A model generated the notes under the pieces. It saw only the letters and a program-made list of their open reading frames with translations, was not told the DNA's origin and did no database searches. This document shows, piece by piece, positions 8,372 to 16,388 of a stretch of DNA of 64,000 nucleotides. The DNA comes from Mesorhizobium sp. M2D.F.Ca.ET.226.01.1.1 (GTDB lineage: Bacteria > Pseudomonadota > Alphaproteobacteria > Rhizobiales > Rhizobiaceae): contig NZ_RZOY02000004.1 in assembly GCF_004022705.2 (NCBI RefSeq), positions 62,001 to 126,000 of the forward strand. Reading direction: 5' to 3'. Position numbers and translations under genes: made by a program. Position 1 is the stretch's first letter. Each line of letters starts with the position of its first letter.

Positions 8372-8395
8372 AATATTTTCTAAGGAACGACTTCC

Positions 8396-9094
8396 ATGGT
8401 CGACACGACAGCGGACAGCGATCTGCTCGACTTGCGCAAGGGCCGTCCGGCGGCAGGACAGGACCCGGTCAAGCGCGCCCAGATTATCGAAGGCGCGCGC
8501 CGCGTCTTCATAGACAAGGGCTTTGAAGCCGCCTCGATGAACGACATCACGCGCGAGGCCGGCGTCTCCAAGGGCACGATCTACGTCTATTTCGAAAACA
8601 AGGAAGAGCTGTTCGAGGCTCTCATCGAGGAAGAGCGCGGCACCATCTTCAAGAACATGTATGAGGTGCTCGATCATTTCGAGGACCTGCGCAAGACGCT
8701 GGTGAAGTTTGGAACGGGGCTGTCGATCAAGATCACCTCGGCCAAGGTCATCCAGGCGCAGCGCACCGTGGTCGGCGCCGCCGACCGGATACCCGAGCTT
8801 GGCGCGCGCTTCTACGAGCGCGGCCCGAAACGTGGCCACGACAAGGTCATGTCCTTTCTCAACGAAGCCGTCGCACGCGGTCTGCTGGAGATCGCCGATG
8901 TCGATCTCGCCGCCTATCAGTTCACGGAGCTTTGCCTGGCAGGTCTGTTCCGCCAGTGCATCTTTTCCTACCGCACCAAGGCGCCGAGCCAGGCGGAGAT
9001 CGAGCACATCGTGACCTCCGGCGTCGATGTGTTTCTCAAGGCTTACGGCACGGAAAAATTCTTCGCCGAGGAACGGGCTTCTGCATCGGCCTGA
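8396..9094 (+). CDS. TetR-family repressor of the emrAB pump
   Basis: Regulator of 232 residues. The N-terminal helix-turn-helix (about residues 22-68) is typical: IIEGARRVFIDKGFEAASMNDITREAGVSKGTIYVYFENKEELF is present, given here only as the class of motif at 8483-8620. The C-terminal ligand-binding domain is variable and gives no inducer. It is divergent from emrA with two matching palindromes between them, so local repression of the pump plus autoregulation is the natural reading. AAGGA lies upstream of ATG 8396. Confidence 0.9.
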   Translation: MVDTTADSDLLDLRKGRPAAGQDPVKRAQIIEGARRVFIDKGFEAASMNDITREAGVSKGTIYVYFENKEELFEALIEEERGTIFKNMYEVLDHFEDLRKTLVKFGTGLSIKITSAKVIQAQRTVVGAADRIPELGARFYERGPKRGHDKVMSFLNEAVARGLLEIADVDLAAYQFTELCLAGLFRQCIFSYRTKAPSQAEIEHIVTSGVDVFLKAYGTEKFFAEERASASA

Positions 9095-9280
9095 TCGTGG
9101 CGGCCCGCGAAGTCCGTTGCGGGTAGCGCAAGCCCTGAGAATTCGCGCCCGCGACTTGAAAACTTCGCCGTATCGCGGCTGGCCTCACATGCCGTGAAGA
9201 CCTGTCTGACGGCCTTTTTCAAACGTCGATCGGCATCGTCCGCGGGCGCTTTCGGAAGGACCTGTTAACCATCGCTTTCT

Positions 9281-11791
9281 ATGTCTCGGGAGACGTTCAA
9301 CCGGCGAGTCTCGAGTATGACATCCATGCGCTTTCCCCGTGCCAATCTCTCCGGCGATTCCGCCTATCAAGGCGACAGCGATCACCGCGCGGACGGGCGT
9401 CGTGGCGGGGTTCCACAGGCGCAAGCCGGTCAAGTGGTGACGTTGCGCTCCTCGATCCAGGCCGAATCGAACCCCGCTCGCGGCGCGTCGCTCGATTCGG
9501 CCGATGGCGGGGAGTTCGGCCGCCCGGCCTGGCAGGATTATTTCTTCCTGGCGCCGAATGTGCGTTTCACCCGCACGCCGGACACCGATCTCGCCAGGCG
9601 AGCCCCGCCGGCTGAAAATGCCGACCAGGCAAAGGCAACCGTCCGTGAGCCCGTCCGCCCCGCGCCGCCGGCCCCGGCAGCGATCAATCCAGTCCGGCCG
9701 ACGCCAGCAGGCGCCGCCGCGGTCACGCCGCCGCAAGTCAAACCGGTCCGCGCAGCTCCTGCTGTCGTCCCTATTGCCCCCGCCGCTCCGGTTGTGCCGC
9801 CCCAAGTGGCCGCCGCTCCGATGCCAAAGCCACGCTCGACCGGATTGCGCTGGTCCTATCTCTCGGACCATGCCTTTTTCGAGTTCGGCATGCCCTTCCT
9901 CGCCGAGCGCCTGGCACGGGCGAAGGCGAACGAAACGGGGCAGGCGCCCGCCGCTCCGGCGCAGCCGCCCGTCAATCCTGTGCCGACTCATCGTCCAGCG
10001 GCGGTCCAACCGATCCAGCCCCGTGCCGCCTTCCTGGGTGAAGCGACGTCATTTTACCGGGTCATCGAATGGCGCTCAGACGCGGTGGACTCAAGCCCTG
10101 TTGCGACGGCGGTACCGGCTCCGGCCGCCCCCCAGCCGACAACTGTCGACGCCATGCCGATCTCAACCCCGGCTAGCGCGAGGAAAACCAGGCAGGCACC
10201 CTCGTTGCCCATGGCCGGCGAGGTCGTGCCGTTGCCGGCGTCCGTCGGCTACGAGCTTCCCTCGGAAGATCTTTTGCAGATGCCGCCGGAAGGCCAGGGC
10301 TTCTACATGTCGCAGGAGCGCATGGAGCAGAATGCCGACCTGCTGGAAAGCGTGCTGGAGGATTTTGGCGTCAAGGGCGAGATCATCCATGTCCGCCCCG
10401 GTCCGGTCGTCACGCTCTACGAGTTCGAGCCGGCGCCGGGCGTGAAGTCCAGCCGCGTCATCGGGTTGGCCGACGACATCGCCCGTTCCATGTCGGCGAT
10501 CTCGGCGCGCGTCGCCGTGGTGCCGGGCCGCAATGTCATCGGCATCGAGCTGCCCAACGAAACCCGCGAGACGGTCTATTTCCGCGAGCTGATCGGATCG
10601 GCCGGCTTCCGCAACACGTCCTGCAAGCTGGCGCTCGGCCTCGGCAAGACGATCGGCGGCGAGCCGGTCATCGCCGAGCTCGCCAAGATGCCGCATCTGC
10701 TGGTGGCGGGCACCACCGGCTCCGGCAAGTCGGTCGCCATCAACACCATGATCCTGTCGCTGCTCTACCGGATGAAGCCGGAGGAATGCCGCCTCATCAT
10801 GGTCGACCCCAAGATGCTGGAACTCTCCGTCTATGACGGCATCCCGCATCTGCTTACCCCGGTCGTCACCGATCCGAAGAAGGCGGTCACGGCGCTCAAA
10901 TGGGCGGTTCGCGAGATGGAGGACCGCTACCGCAAGATGGCGCGCCTCGGCGTGCGCAACATCGACGGCTACAACCAGCGCGCTGGCAGCGCCCGCGACA
11001 AGGGCGAGGTCGTGACCATGCAGGTGCAGGTGGGCTTCGAGAAGGGCACGGGCGAGCCGCTGTTCGAGGAACGCACGATCGACCTCGCGCCGATGCCTTA
11101 TATCGTCATCATCGTCGACGAGATGGCCGACCTGATGATGGTCGCCGGCAAGGAGATCGAAGGCGCCATCCAGCGGCTGGCGCAGATGGCGCGCGCCGCC
11201 GGCATCCATCTGATCATGGCGACGCAACGCCCGTCGGTCGACGTCATCACCGGCACGATCAAGGCGAACTTCCCGACCCGCATCTCCTTCCAGGTGACGT
11301 CCAAGATCGACAGCCGCACCATTCTCGGCGAGCAGGGCGCCGAGCAGTTGCTCGGCCAGGGCGATATGCTGCACATGGCCGGCGGCGGCCGCATTTCGCG
11401 CGTGCACGGCCCCTTCGTTTCAGACCTGGAGGTCGAGCACGTCGTGGCGCATCTGAAGGCGCAAGGCCGTCCCGAATATCTCGACACCGTCACCGCCGAC
11501 GAGGAAGAGGTTGAGGAAGCTGCGGACACCGGTCCGGTCTTCGACAAGGGTTCGATCGCCGAGGAGGACGGCGACGCCCTCTATGAGGAAGCGATCAAAG
11601 TGGTCAAGCGCGACAAGAAATGCTCGACCTCCTATATCCAGCGCCGCCTCGGCGTCGGCTACAACCGCGCAGCCTCGCTGGTCGAGCGCATGGAAAAGGA
11701 AGGTCTGGTCGGCGCCCCCAACCATGTCGGCAAGCGCGAGATCCTCACCGGCCGGCGCGATCGCGAGCCGGAGCGCGACGAGACGGACTGA
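9281..11791 (+). CDS. FtsK/SpoIIIE-type DNA translocase without membrane domain
   Basis: Motor protein of 836 residues that pumps double-stranded DNA, normally during chromosome segregation. About 350 N-terminal residues are proline/alanine-rich and contain no membrane helices. The motor follows: beta-type lead-in ([20 protein letters not shown]), Walker A GTTGSGKS (about 477-484), Walker [13 protein letters not shown], and [20 protein letters not shown]. The C-terminal gamma winged helix (about 765-830, [22 protein letters not shown]) would read KOPS-type polar DNA motifs. A canonical FtsK has four N-terminal membrane helices, so this may be the second, soluble paralogue found in many rhizobia. 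The start is uncertain; in-frame ATGs at 9317 and 9326 are alternatives, and no strong ribosome site is seen at 9281. Confidence 0.9.
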   Translation: MSRETFNRRVSSMTSMRFPRANLSGDSAYQGDSDHRADGRRGGVPQAQAGQVVTLRSSIQAESNPARGASLDSADGGEFGRPAWQDYFFLAPNVRFTRTPDTDLARRAPPAENADQAKATVREPVRPAPPAPAAINPVRPTPAGAAAVTPPQVKPVRAAPAVVPIAPAAPVVPPQVAAAPMPKPRSTGLRWSYLSDHAFFEFGMPFLAERLARAKANETGQAPAAPAQPPVNPVPTHRPAAVQPIQPRAAFLGEATSFYRVIEWRSDAVDSSPVATAVPAPAAPQPTTVDAMPISTPASARKTRQAPSLPMAGEVVPLPASVGYELPSEDLLQMPPEGQGFYMSQERMEQNADLLESVLEDFGVKGEIIHVRPGPVVTLYEFEPAPGVKSSRVIGLADDIARSMSAISARVAVVPGRNVIGIELPNETRETVYFRELIGSAGFRNTSCKLALGLGKTIGGEPVIAELAKMPHLLVAGTTGSGKSVAINTMILSLLYRMKPEECRLIMVDPKMLELSVYDGIPHLLTPVVTDPKKAVTALKWAVREMEDRYRKMARLGVRNIDGYNQRAGSARDKGEVVTMQVQVGFEKGTGEPLFEERTIDLAPMPYIVIIVDEMADLMMVAGKEIEGAIQRLAQMARAAGIHLIMATQRPSVDVITGTIKANFPTRISFQVTSKIDSRTILGEQGAEQLLGQGDMLHMAGGGRISRVHGPFVSDLEVEHVVAHLKAQGRPEYLDTVTADEEEVEEAADTGPVFDKGSIAEEDGDALYEEAIKVVKRDKKCSTSYIQRRLGVGYNRAASLVERMEKEGLVGAPNHVGKREILTGRRDREPERDETD

Positions 11792-11817
11792 TCCCTGATG
11801 GAATCTGGTGGGCGGCG

Positions 11818-12489
11818 TCAGCCGCCGTTCGCCACCAGGGCGATGGCCGCGCGCAATTCGTCCAGCCCCGCGGCTTTCTCCGACGAGGTGGCAAGGACCA
11901 CCGGAAAAGCCGCCGGCCGTTTCTTGATCTTGGCCAGCGTCTCCTCGATCAGCCTCGGCACGCCGGCGGCCTTGATCTTGTCAGTCTTGGTCAGCACCAC
12001 CTGGTAGGACACCGCGGCCTTGTCGAGCAGCGTCAGCACTTCCTCGTCCTTGGCCTTGACGCCGTGGCGGGCGTCGATCAGCACATAGACGCGCTTCAGC
12101 GTCACGCGGCCCTGCAGATATTCGTAGATGAGTTTCGTCCACTCATCGACCTTGTCCTTCGGCGCGCTGGCGTAGCCGTAGCCTGGCATGTCGACCAGCG
12201 CCATCGGCGGCAGGTCGGCGCCCTCGCCGGAAAAACCGTCCGGCACGAAATAGTTGAGCTCCTGCGTGCGCCCCGGCGTGTTGGACGTGCGCGCCAGCCC
12301 CTTGTGACCGACCAGCGCGTTGATCAGCGACGACTTGCCGACATTGGAGCGGCCGGCAAAGGCGATCTCCGGCGGCCCTTCCGGCGGCAGGAATTTCATC
12401 GACGGCACGCCGCGGATGAAAATCCAGCCGCGTGTGAACAGCTCCGGGCTGATCGCCGTGTCGTTCGTGCTCTTGTCGGGCGCGCTCAA
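11818..12489 (-). CDS. engB: Ribosome-biogenesis GTPase EngB (YihA/YsxC)
   Basis: Essential small GTPase for large-subunit assembly; 223 residues from the chosen start. G motifs: G1 GRSNVGKSS (46-54), G2 region [13 protein letters not shown]3 DMPGYGYA, G4 LTKTDKIK. The start is best read as TTG at 12489: GGAGG lies 7 bases upstream, TTGA overlaps the stop of the preceding gene by 4 bp, and the resulting N-terminus ([10 protein letters not shown]...[12 protein letters not shown]) has normal length. Earlier in-frame ATGs would run inside the neighbouring gene. In relatives engB sits between yidC and argB; here both neighbours have been moved away by insertions. Confidence 0.92.
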   Translation of the reverse strand: MSAPDKSTNDTAISPELFTRGWIFIRGVPSMKFLPPEGPPEIAFAGRSNVGKSSLINALVGHKGLARTSNTPGRTQELNYFVPDGFSGEGADLPPMALVDMPGYGYASAPKDKVDEWTKLIYEYLQGRVTLKRVYVLIDARHGVKAKDEEVLTLLDKAAVSYQVVLTKTDKIKAAGVPRLIEETLAKIKKRPAAFPVVLATSSEKAAGLDELRAAIALVANGG

Positions 12490-13034
12490 GCCGCAGCCTC
12501 CAGCTTTGAGATGTCGGCGCCGCGAATGGCGTTGAGGTTGCGGCTGATCTTGTCGACCGGCCAGTCCCACCAGGCCGCCTTCAAAAGCCGCCGCACCGTG
12601 AATTCGTCAAAGCGCATCTTCACTATCCTTGCCCCATTGCCGGCGACGATCGCATAAGGCGGCACGTCATGCGTGACAACCGATTTCGCAGCGACGATGG
12701 CGCCGTGGCCGATATCGACGCCCGGCATGATCACCGCGTCCATGCCGATCCAGGAAAGGGCGCTGTCGAAGCCGCTGCTCTGGTAGACCTGGACGTTCGA
12801 CGCGCCGGGCGGCAGCGAGAAGCTCCCCTCGACGATTTTCTGCTCGCCGGCCGTCGTGCGGAGAGCCCAGCTGAAGGTGCAGAATTGCGGCGCCGCCTTG
12901 GGTTGCACATGGCTGCAATTGAGCTGCGCGCCGCCGAGCATAGCCGCTCCGCCGCAGCTCACCGCGTCCTTTGCCGCGGCCGGAAAAGCGTATCCCGTCA
13001 GCAGCGCCAGCATGGTGATCTTGAGCCGGTTCAT
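12486..13034 (-). pseudogene. Chimera: exported small protein fused to C-terminal end of a CatB-type acetyltransferase
   Basis: An open frame of 182 residues that reads as two unrelated pieces. Residues 1 to about 94 look like a small secreted protein: signal peptide MNRLKITMLALLTGYAFPAA, cysteines, then SFSLPPGASNVQVYQSSGF. From about residue 95 (near 12753) it becomes the last third of a xenobiotic acetyltransferase of the left-handed beta-helix class: WIGMDAVIMPGVDIGHGAI, VVTHDVPPYAIVAGN, and [18 protein letters not shown]. The acetyltransferase N-terminus and its active-site histidine region are missing. An in-frame deletion joining two neighbouring genes is inferred. AAGGA precedes ATG 13034. 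The tail still couples to engB through the TTGA overlap, which may be why the frame is kept. Confidence 0.7.
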
Positions 13035-13140
13035 CGTGTTGTCCTTGCCGCGATAGAGGCCGGTCCGGCCGGGTTCTGGCCCATGCGATATTTTTGGCAA
13101 GCGGCTTAGTCGGTCTTGCGCTGCGCGTCCAGCAGGATTA

Positions 13141-13167
13141 TGTGCATGATGATAATAAGCATGCTCA
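13141..13167. promoter_or_regulatory. Possible MarR-type operator remnant
   Basis: GCATG and CATGC half sites separated by 11 bases in an AT-richer stretch, 32 bp before the MarR remnant. Palindromes of this size are usual in autoregulated marR promoters. The match is short and could be chance. Confidence 0.25.
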
Positions 13168-13198
13168 CGAAAGATTGTCGCCGACTCGCCGACCTCCC

Positions 13199-13330
13199 AT
13201 GCCCACCTCGTCCAGTATCAGCTTCGTGCTGCACGACGCCGCGCGCCTTTTCGGAACACGCTTGACCTATTGCAATCTGCTCGAGACCTGCGCCCAGCCG
13301 GCCGTCGACCGGGAGAAAGTCCATGTCTGA
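13199..13330 (+). pseudogene. MarR-family regulator remnant (internal deletion)
   Basis: A 43-codon frame ending 8 bp inside the next gene. Its start, SISFVLHDAARLF, is typical of the N-terminus of rhizobial MarR regulators that precede emrA genes. Its end, NLLETCAQPAVDREKVHV, fits the C-terminal end of such a protein, with the usual overlap onto the adaptor gene. The winged-helix core of about 100 residues between them is absent. I infer an in-frame deletion that removed DNA binding. A genuine small peptide cannot be excluded. If correct, the pump downstream has lost its local repressor. Confidence 0.5.
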
Positions 13331-14600
13331 AGGAACCTCATCCAGAAAGCCCGCCGACCAGGAAGGCGAAAGAGTAAGTGACCAAGTCATTCGCCTGGAC
13401 AGCCAGCGCGAGCAAAGGCGCGGCAACCCGCCTGTCGTCGAGGACGATGAGCTGGAAGCGCCCGTGGCGCCGGAGCCGGCGAAGCTGGAGGCGCCCTCGG
13501 CGCAACCGAAGCCGGCTTCAGTCACCGTAGCTCCGCCGGCTCCCGCCCAACCGCGCCGCAGCCTGATGCGGCCGATCCTGTTTGCGTTGCTTCCCGTCGC
13601 GCTGGTGGCCGGCGGCTACTACTATGTGGTCGGCGGCCAGGTCATGACCACCGACAACGCCTATATCCAGGCGCAGTCGCTCGGCGTTTCCACCGACGTC
13701 TCCGGCACCGTCGACGAGATCGATGTGCACGACAACCAGGCGGTGAAGAAGGGCGACGTGCTCTTTCGGCTGCGGCCGGCCTCGTTCGAGACGGCGCTTG
13801 CGGGCGCCGAGGCGCAGCTCGGCACGGTGCGCAACCAGGTGCTGACGCTGCAGGCGAGCTACAAGCAGTCGCTGGCCTCGATCGACCAGGCCGAGGCCGA
13901 CATCCCCTATTACGAGTCCGCCTTCCAGCGGCAGCAGGACCTGCTCAAGACCTCGACCGCCTCCAAGGCGACCTTCGACAGCGCCCAGCACGACCTCGTC
14001 GCCGCTCGCCAGAAGGTGACGGTCGCCAAGGCACAGGCGCAGGCGATGCTTGCCCAGCTCGGCGGCGACGCCAGCCAGCCGGTCGAGAAGAACCCCTTCT
14101 ACCTGCAGGCCCTGTCGGCGGTGGACGATGCGCAGCGCAACTTGAACGTCAAGGCGCCGTTCGACGGCATCGTCACCAATGTCGACGCGCTGCAGGTGGG
14201 AAAGTATCTGCCGGCCTCGCAGCCCGCCTTCAGCCTGGTGTCGTCGACCGACATCTGGATCGCGGCCGAGCCCAAGGAAACCGAGCTCACCTATGTGCGG
14301 CCCGGCCAGAAGGCGACGATCAGCATTGACGGCTATCCGGGCGAGGTCTGGCACGGCACGGTCGGCTCGATCAGCCCGGCGTCGTCGTCGAGCTTCTCGC
14401 TGCTCCCGGCGCAGAACACTAGCGGAAACTGGGTCAAGGTCGTGCAGCGCATCCCGATGCGGGTGACGATCGATGATCAGGACGGCAAGCCGCCGCTGCG
14501 CGGCGGCATGAGCGCCGTGGTCGACATCGACACCGGCCATGCGCGCGGCCTGCCCGACTTCGTCACCGACCTCCTCAAGCGTTTCGGACAAAAGTCATGA
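13323..14600 (+). CDS. EmrA-type HlyD membrane fusion protein, second copy
   Basis: Adaptor protein of 425 residues. A charged, proline-rich cytoplasmic N-terminus (1-80) is followed by one membrane helix near 82-102 (PILFALLPVALVAGGYYYVV), the TTDNAYIQAQ segment that starts the lipoyl half, a coiled coil rich in Gln and Ala, VKAPFDGIVTNVDALQVG, and a C-terminal beta-barrel with LRGGMSAVVDIDT. It begins inside the MarR remnant and its stop overlaps the permease start (ATGA, 14597-14600), so the two pump genes are translationally coupled. It is distinct in sequence from the adaptor at 7068-8261. Confidence 0.9.
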   Translation: MSEGTSSRKPADQEGERVSDQVIRLDSQREQRRGNPPVVEDDELEAPVAPEPAKLEAPSAQPKPASVTVAPPAPAQPRRSLMRPILFALLPVALVAGGYYYVVGGQVMTTDNAYIQAQSLGVSTDVSGTVDEIDVHDNQAVKKGDVLFRLRPASFETALAGAEAQLGTVRNQVLTLQASYKQSLASIDQAEADIPYYESAFQRQQDLLKTSTASKATFDSAQHDLVAARQKVTVAKAQAQAMLAQLGGDASQPVEKNPFYLQALSAVDDAQRNLNVKAPFDGIVTNVDALQVGKYLPASQPAFSLVSSTDIWIAAEPKETELTYVRPGQKATISIDGYPGEVWHGTVGSISPASSSSFSLLPAQNTSGNWVKVVQRIPMRVTIDDQDGKPPLRGGMSAVVDIDTGHARGLPDFVTDLLKRFGQKS

Positions 14601-16141
14601 CCACCGCTTCCGCGACAGGCGCGCCCGTGGTCGCCAATCGCGGCGCCATCACCGCTTGCGTGATCCTGGCGGTCATCATGCAGGCGCTGGACACCACCAT
14701 CGCCAATGTCGCGCTGCCCTATATCCAGGGCAGCGTCTCGGCGAGCGCCGACCAGATCAACTGGGTGCTCACCTCCTATATCGTCGCCGCCGCGGTGATG
14801 ACGCCGCCGTCAGGCTATCTCGCCAACCGCTTCGGCCGCAAGCGTATCCTTCTGGTAGCGATCACCGGCTTCGTCGTCGCTTCCGTGTTGTGCGGCTTTG
14901 CCCAGTCGCTGCCGCAGATCGTCGGCTTCCGCCTGCTGCAGGGTCTGTTCGGCGCCGCCCTCGTGCCGCTGTCGCAGTCGATCCTGCTCGATATCTACAG
15001 CGCCGAGGAGCGCGGCTCGGCCATGGCGCTGTTCGGCGTCTCGGTCATGGTCGGGCCGGTGCTCGGCCCGGTCATCGGCGGCTGGCTGACCGAAAACGTG
15101 TCCTGGCGCTGGGTCTTCTACATCAACGTGCCGATCGGCATGCTGGCCTTCGCCGGCGTCTCGATGTTCGTCCAGGAAACCAAGCTCGACCTCAAGGCGC
15201 GGCTGGACTGGCTGGGCTTCGGCATGCTCAGCCTCGCCATCGCCTCGCTGCAGATGTTCCTCGACCGCGGCGAGCAGCTCAACTGGTTCTCCTCGGTGGA
15301 AATCATCGTCGAGGCGCTGGTCTGCGCGTCGGCCTTCTACATCTTCATCATCCACATCTTCACCGCGCGCGACACCTTCGTGAACCCGCGGCTGTTCCTC
15401 GACCGCAACTTCGCCGTCGGCATGATCTTCATCTTCATCATCGGCATCACCTATCTCGCCTCGCTGGCGCTGATGACGCCCTATCTGCAGACGCTGATGG
15501 GCTATCCGGTGGTCACCGCCGGCATCGTCATGGGGCCGCGCGGCCTCGGCACCATGGTCTGCATGTTCCTCGTCGGCCGTCTGGTCGGCAAGGTCGACAC
15601 GCGCTGGCTGCTGTTCATCGGCCTCGCGATCACCGCCTGGGCGATGTACGACATGACCGGCTGGACGCCGGACGTCTCGCAATGGACCATCATCAGCACC
15701 GGCTTCGTCCAGGGCGCGGGGCTCGGCTTCCTATTCGTGCCGCTCACCACAATCACATTCGCCACGCTGGCGCCGGAGCGGCGCGCCGAGGGCACAGGCC
15801 TTTTCAATCTGTCGCGCAACATCGGCTCCAGCGTCGGCATCTCGGTGGTCACGGCGCTGCTGACGCAGAACCAGCAGATCAATCACGCCAACATCGCCAC
15901 CTATGTGACACCCTACAACCCGGCCTTCGGCGATCCGGCGATCTCCCGGGCGTTGAGCCCTTACAGCGCCGCCGGCCGCGCCGCGCTCGACGGCCTGGTC
16001 ACGCTGCAGGCGACGATCATCTCCTATGTCGACGACTTCAAGCTGATGATGATCCTGTCGCTCGTCGCCATCCCGCTGGTGCTTCTGCTGCGCAAGCCAT
16101 CCACGCCGGCCAAGGTCGATCACAGCGCGGCCATGGAATAA
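14597..16141 (+). CDS. EmrB-type drug efflux permease, second copy (DHA2, MFS)
   Basis: Inner-membrane exporter of 514 residues, the 14-TM DHA2 class. Landmarks are MQALDTTIANVALPYIQGS in helix 1, WVLTSYIVAAAVMTPPSGYL, the LFGVSVMVGPVLGPVIGGW motif C, and GLFNLSRNIGSSVGISVVT. It partners the adaptor encoded just upstream. The motif-A-like loop ANRFGRKRI is intact, so it is probably functional. It is convergent with yidC, and a strong bidirectional terminator separates them. The substrate cannot be told from sequence. Confidence 0.9.
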   Translation: MTTASATGAPVVANRGAITACVILAVIMQALDTTIANVALPYIQGSVSASADQINWVLTSYIVAAAVMTPPSGYLANRFGRKRILLVAITGFVVASVLCGFAQSLPQIVGFRLLQGLFGAALVPLSQSILLDIYSAEERGSAMALFGVSVMVGPVLGPVIGGWLTENVSWRWVFYINVPIGMLAFAGVSMFVQETKLDLKARLDWLGFGMLSLAIASLQMFLDRGEQLNWFSSVEIIVEALVCASAFYIFIIHIFTARDTFVNPRLFLDRNFAVGMIFIFIIGITYLASLALMTPYLQTLMGYPVVTAGIVMGPRGLGTMVCMFLVGRLVGKVDTRWLLFIGLAITAWAMYDMTGWTPDVSQWTIISTGFVQGAGLGFLFVPLTTITFATLAPERRAEGTGLFNLSRNIGSSVGISVVTALLTQNQQINHANIATYVTPYNPAFGDPAISRALSPYSAAGRAALDGLVTLQATIISYVDDFKLMMILSLVAIPLVLLLRKPSTPAKVDHSAAME

Positions 16142-16337
16142 AGGACCGGGATCCCGCCGCCCGCGGGACCCCGGCCTGCCGGACGACCTCCCAAACACCG
16201 GCGTCGCTGCGCCGGAAGCCGTCCGGCCATTTTTGGGGAGGACTGAAATCATACGAATCGAGCCAGCGCGGAGTTTCACCAACCCCGACAATTTGCCGAA
16301 AATTATTCCCGTCGCCAGCGAATCGAGCGGGCAACAA

Positions 16338-16367
16338 AAAACCCCGGCCAATGAAGGCCGGGGTTTT
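16338..16367. terminator. Bidirectional intrinsic terminator (emrB2 / yidC)
   Basis: Perfect 12-bp stem AAAACCCCGGCC / GGCCGGGGTTTT with loop AATGAA, giving a T-run on both strands. It lies between two convergent genes and is a textbook shared terminator. Confidence 0.92.
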
Positions 16368-16388
16368 GGTTGTAACTCGATGTGCCGG

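Noticed and set aside
10163..11407. Long minus-strand frame opposite ftsK
   Set aside because: Antisense to the FtsK motor with Arg/Asp/His-rich text and no recognisable domain.
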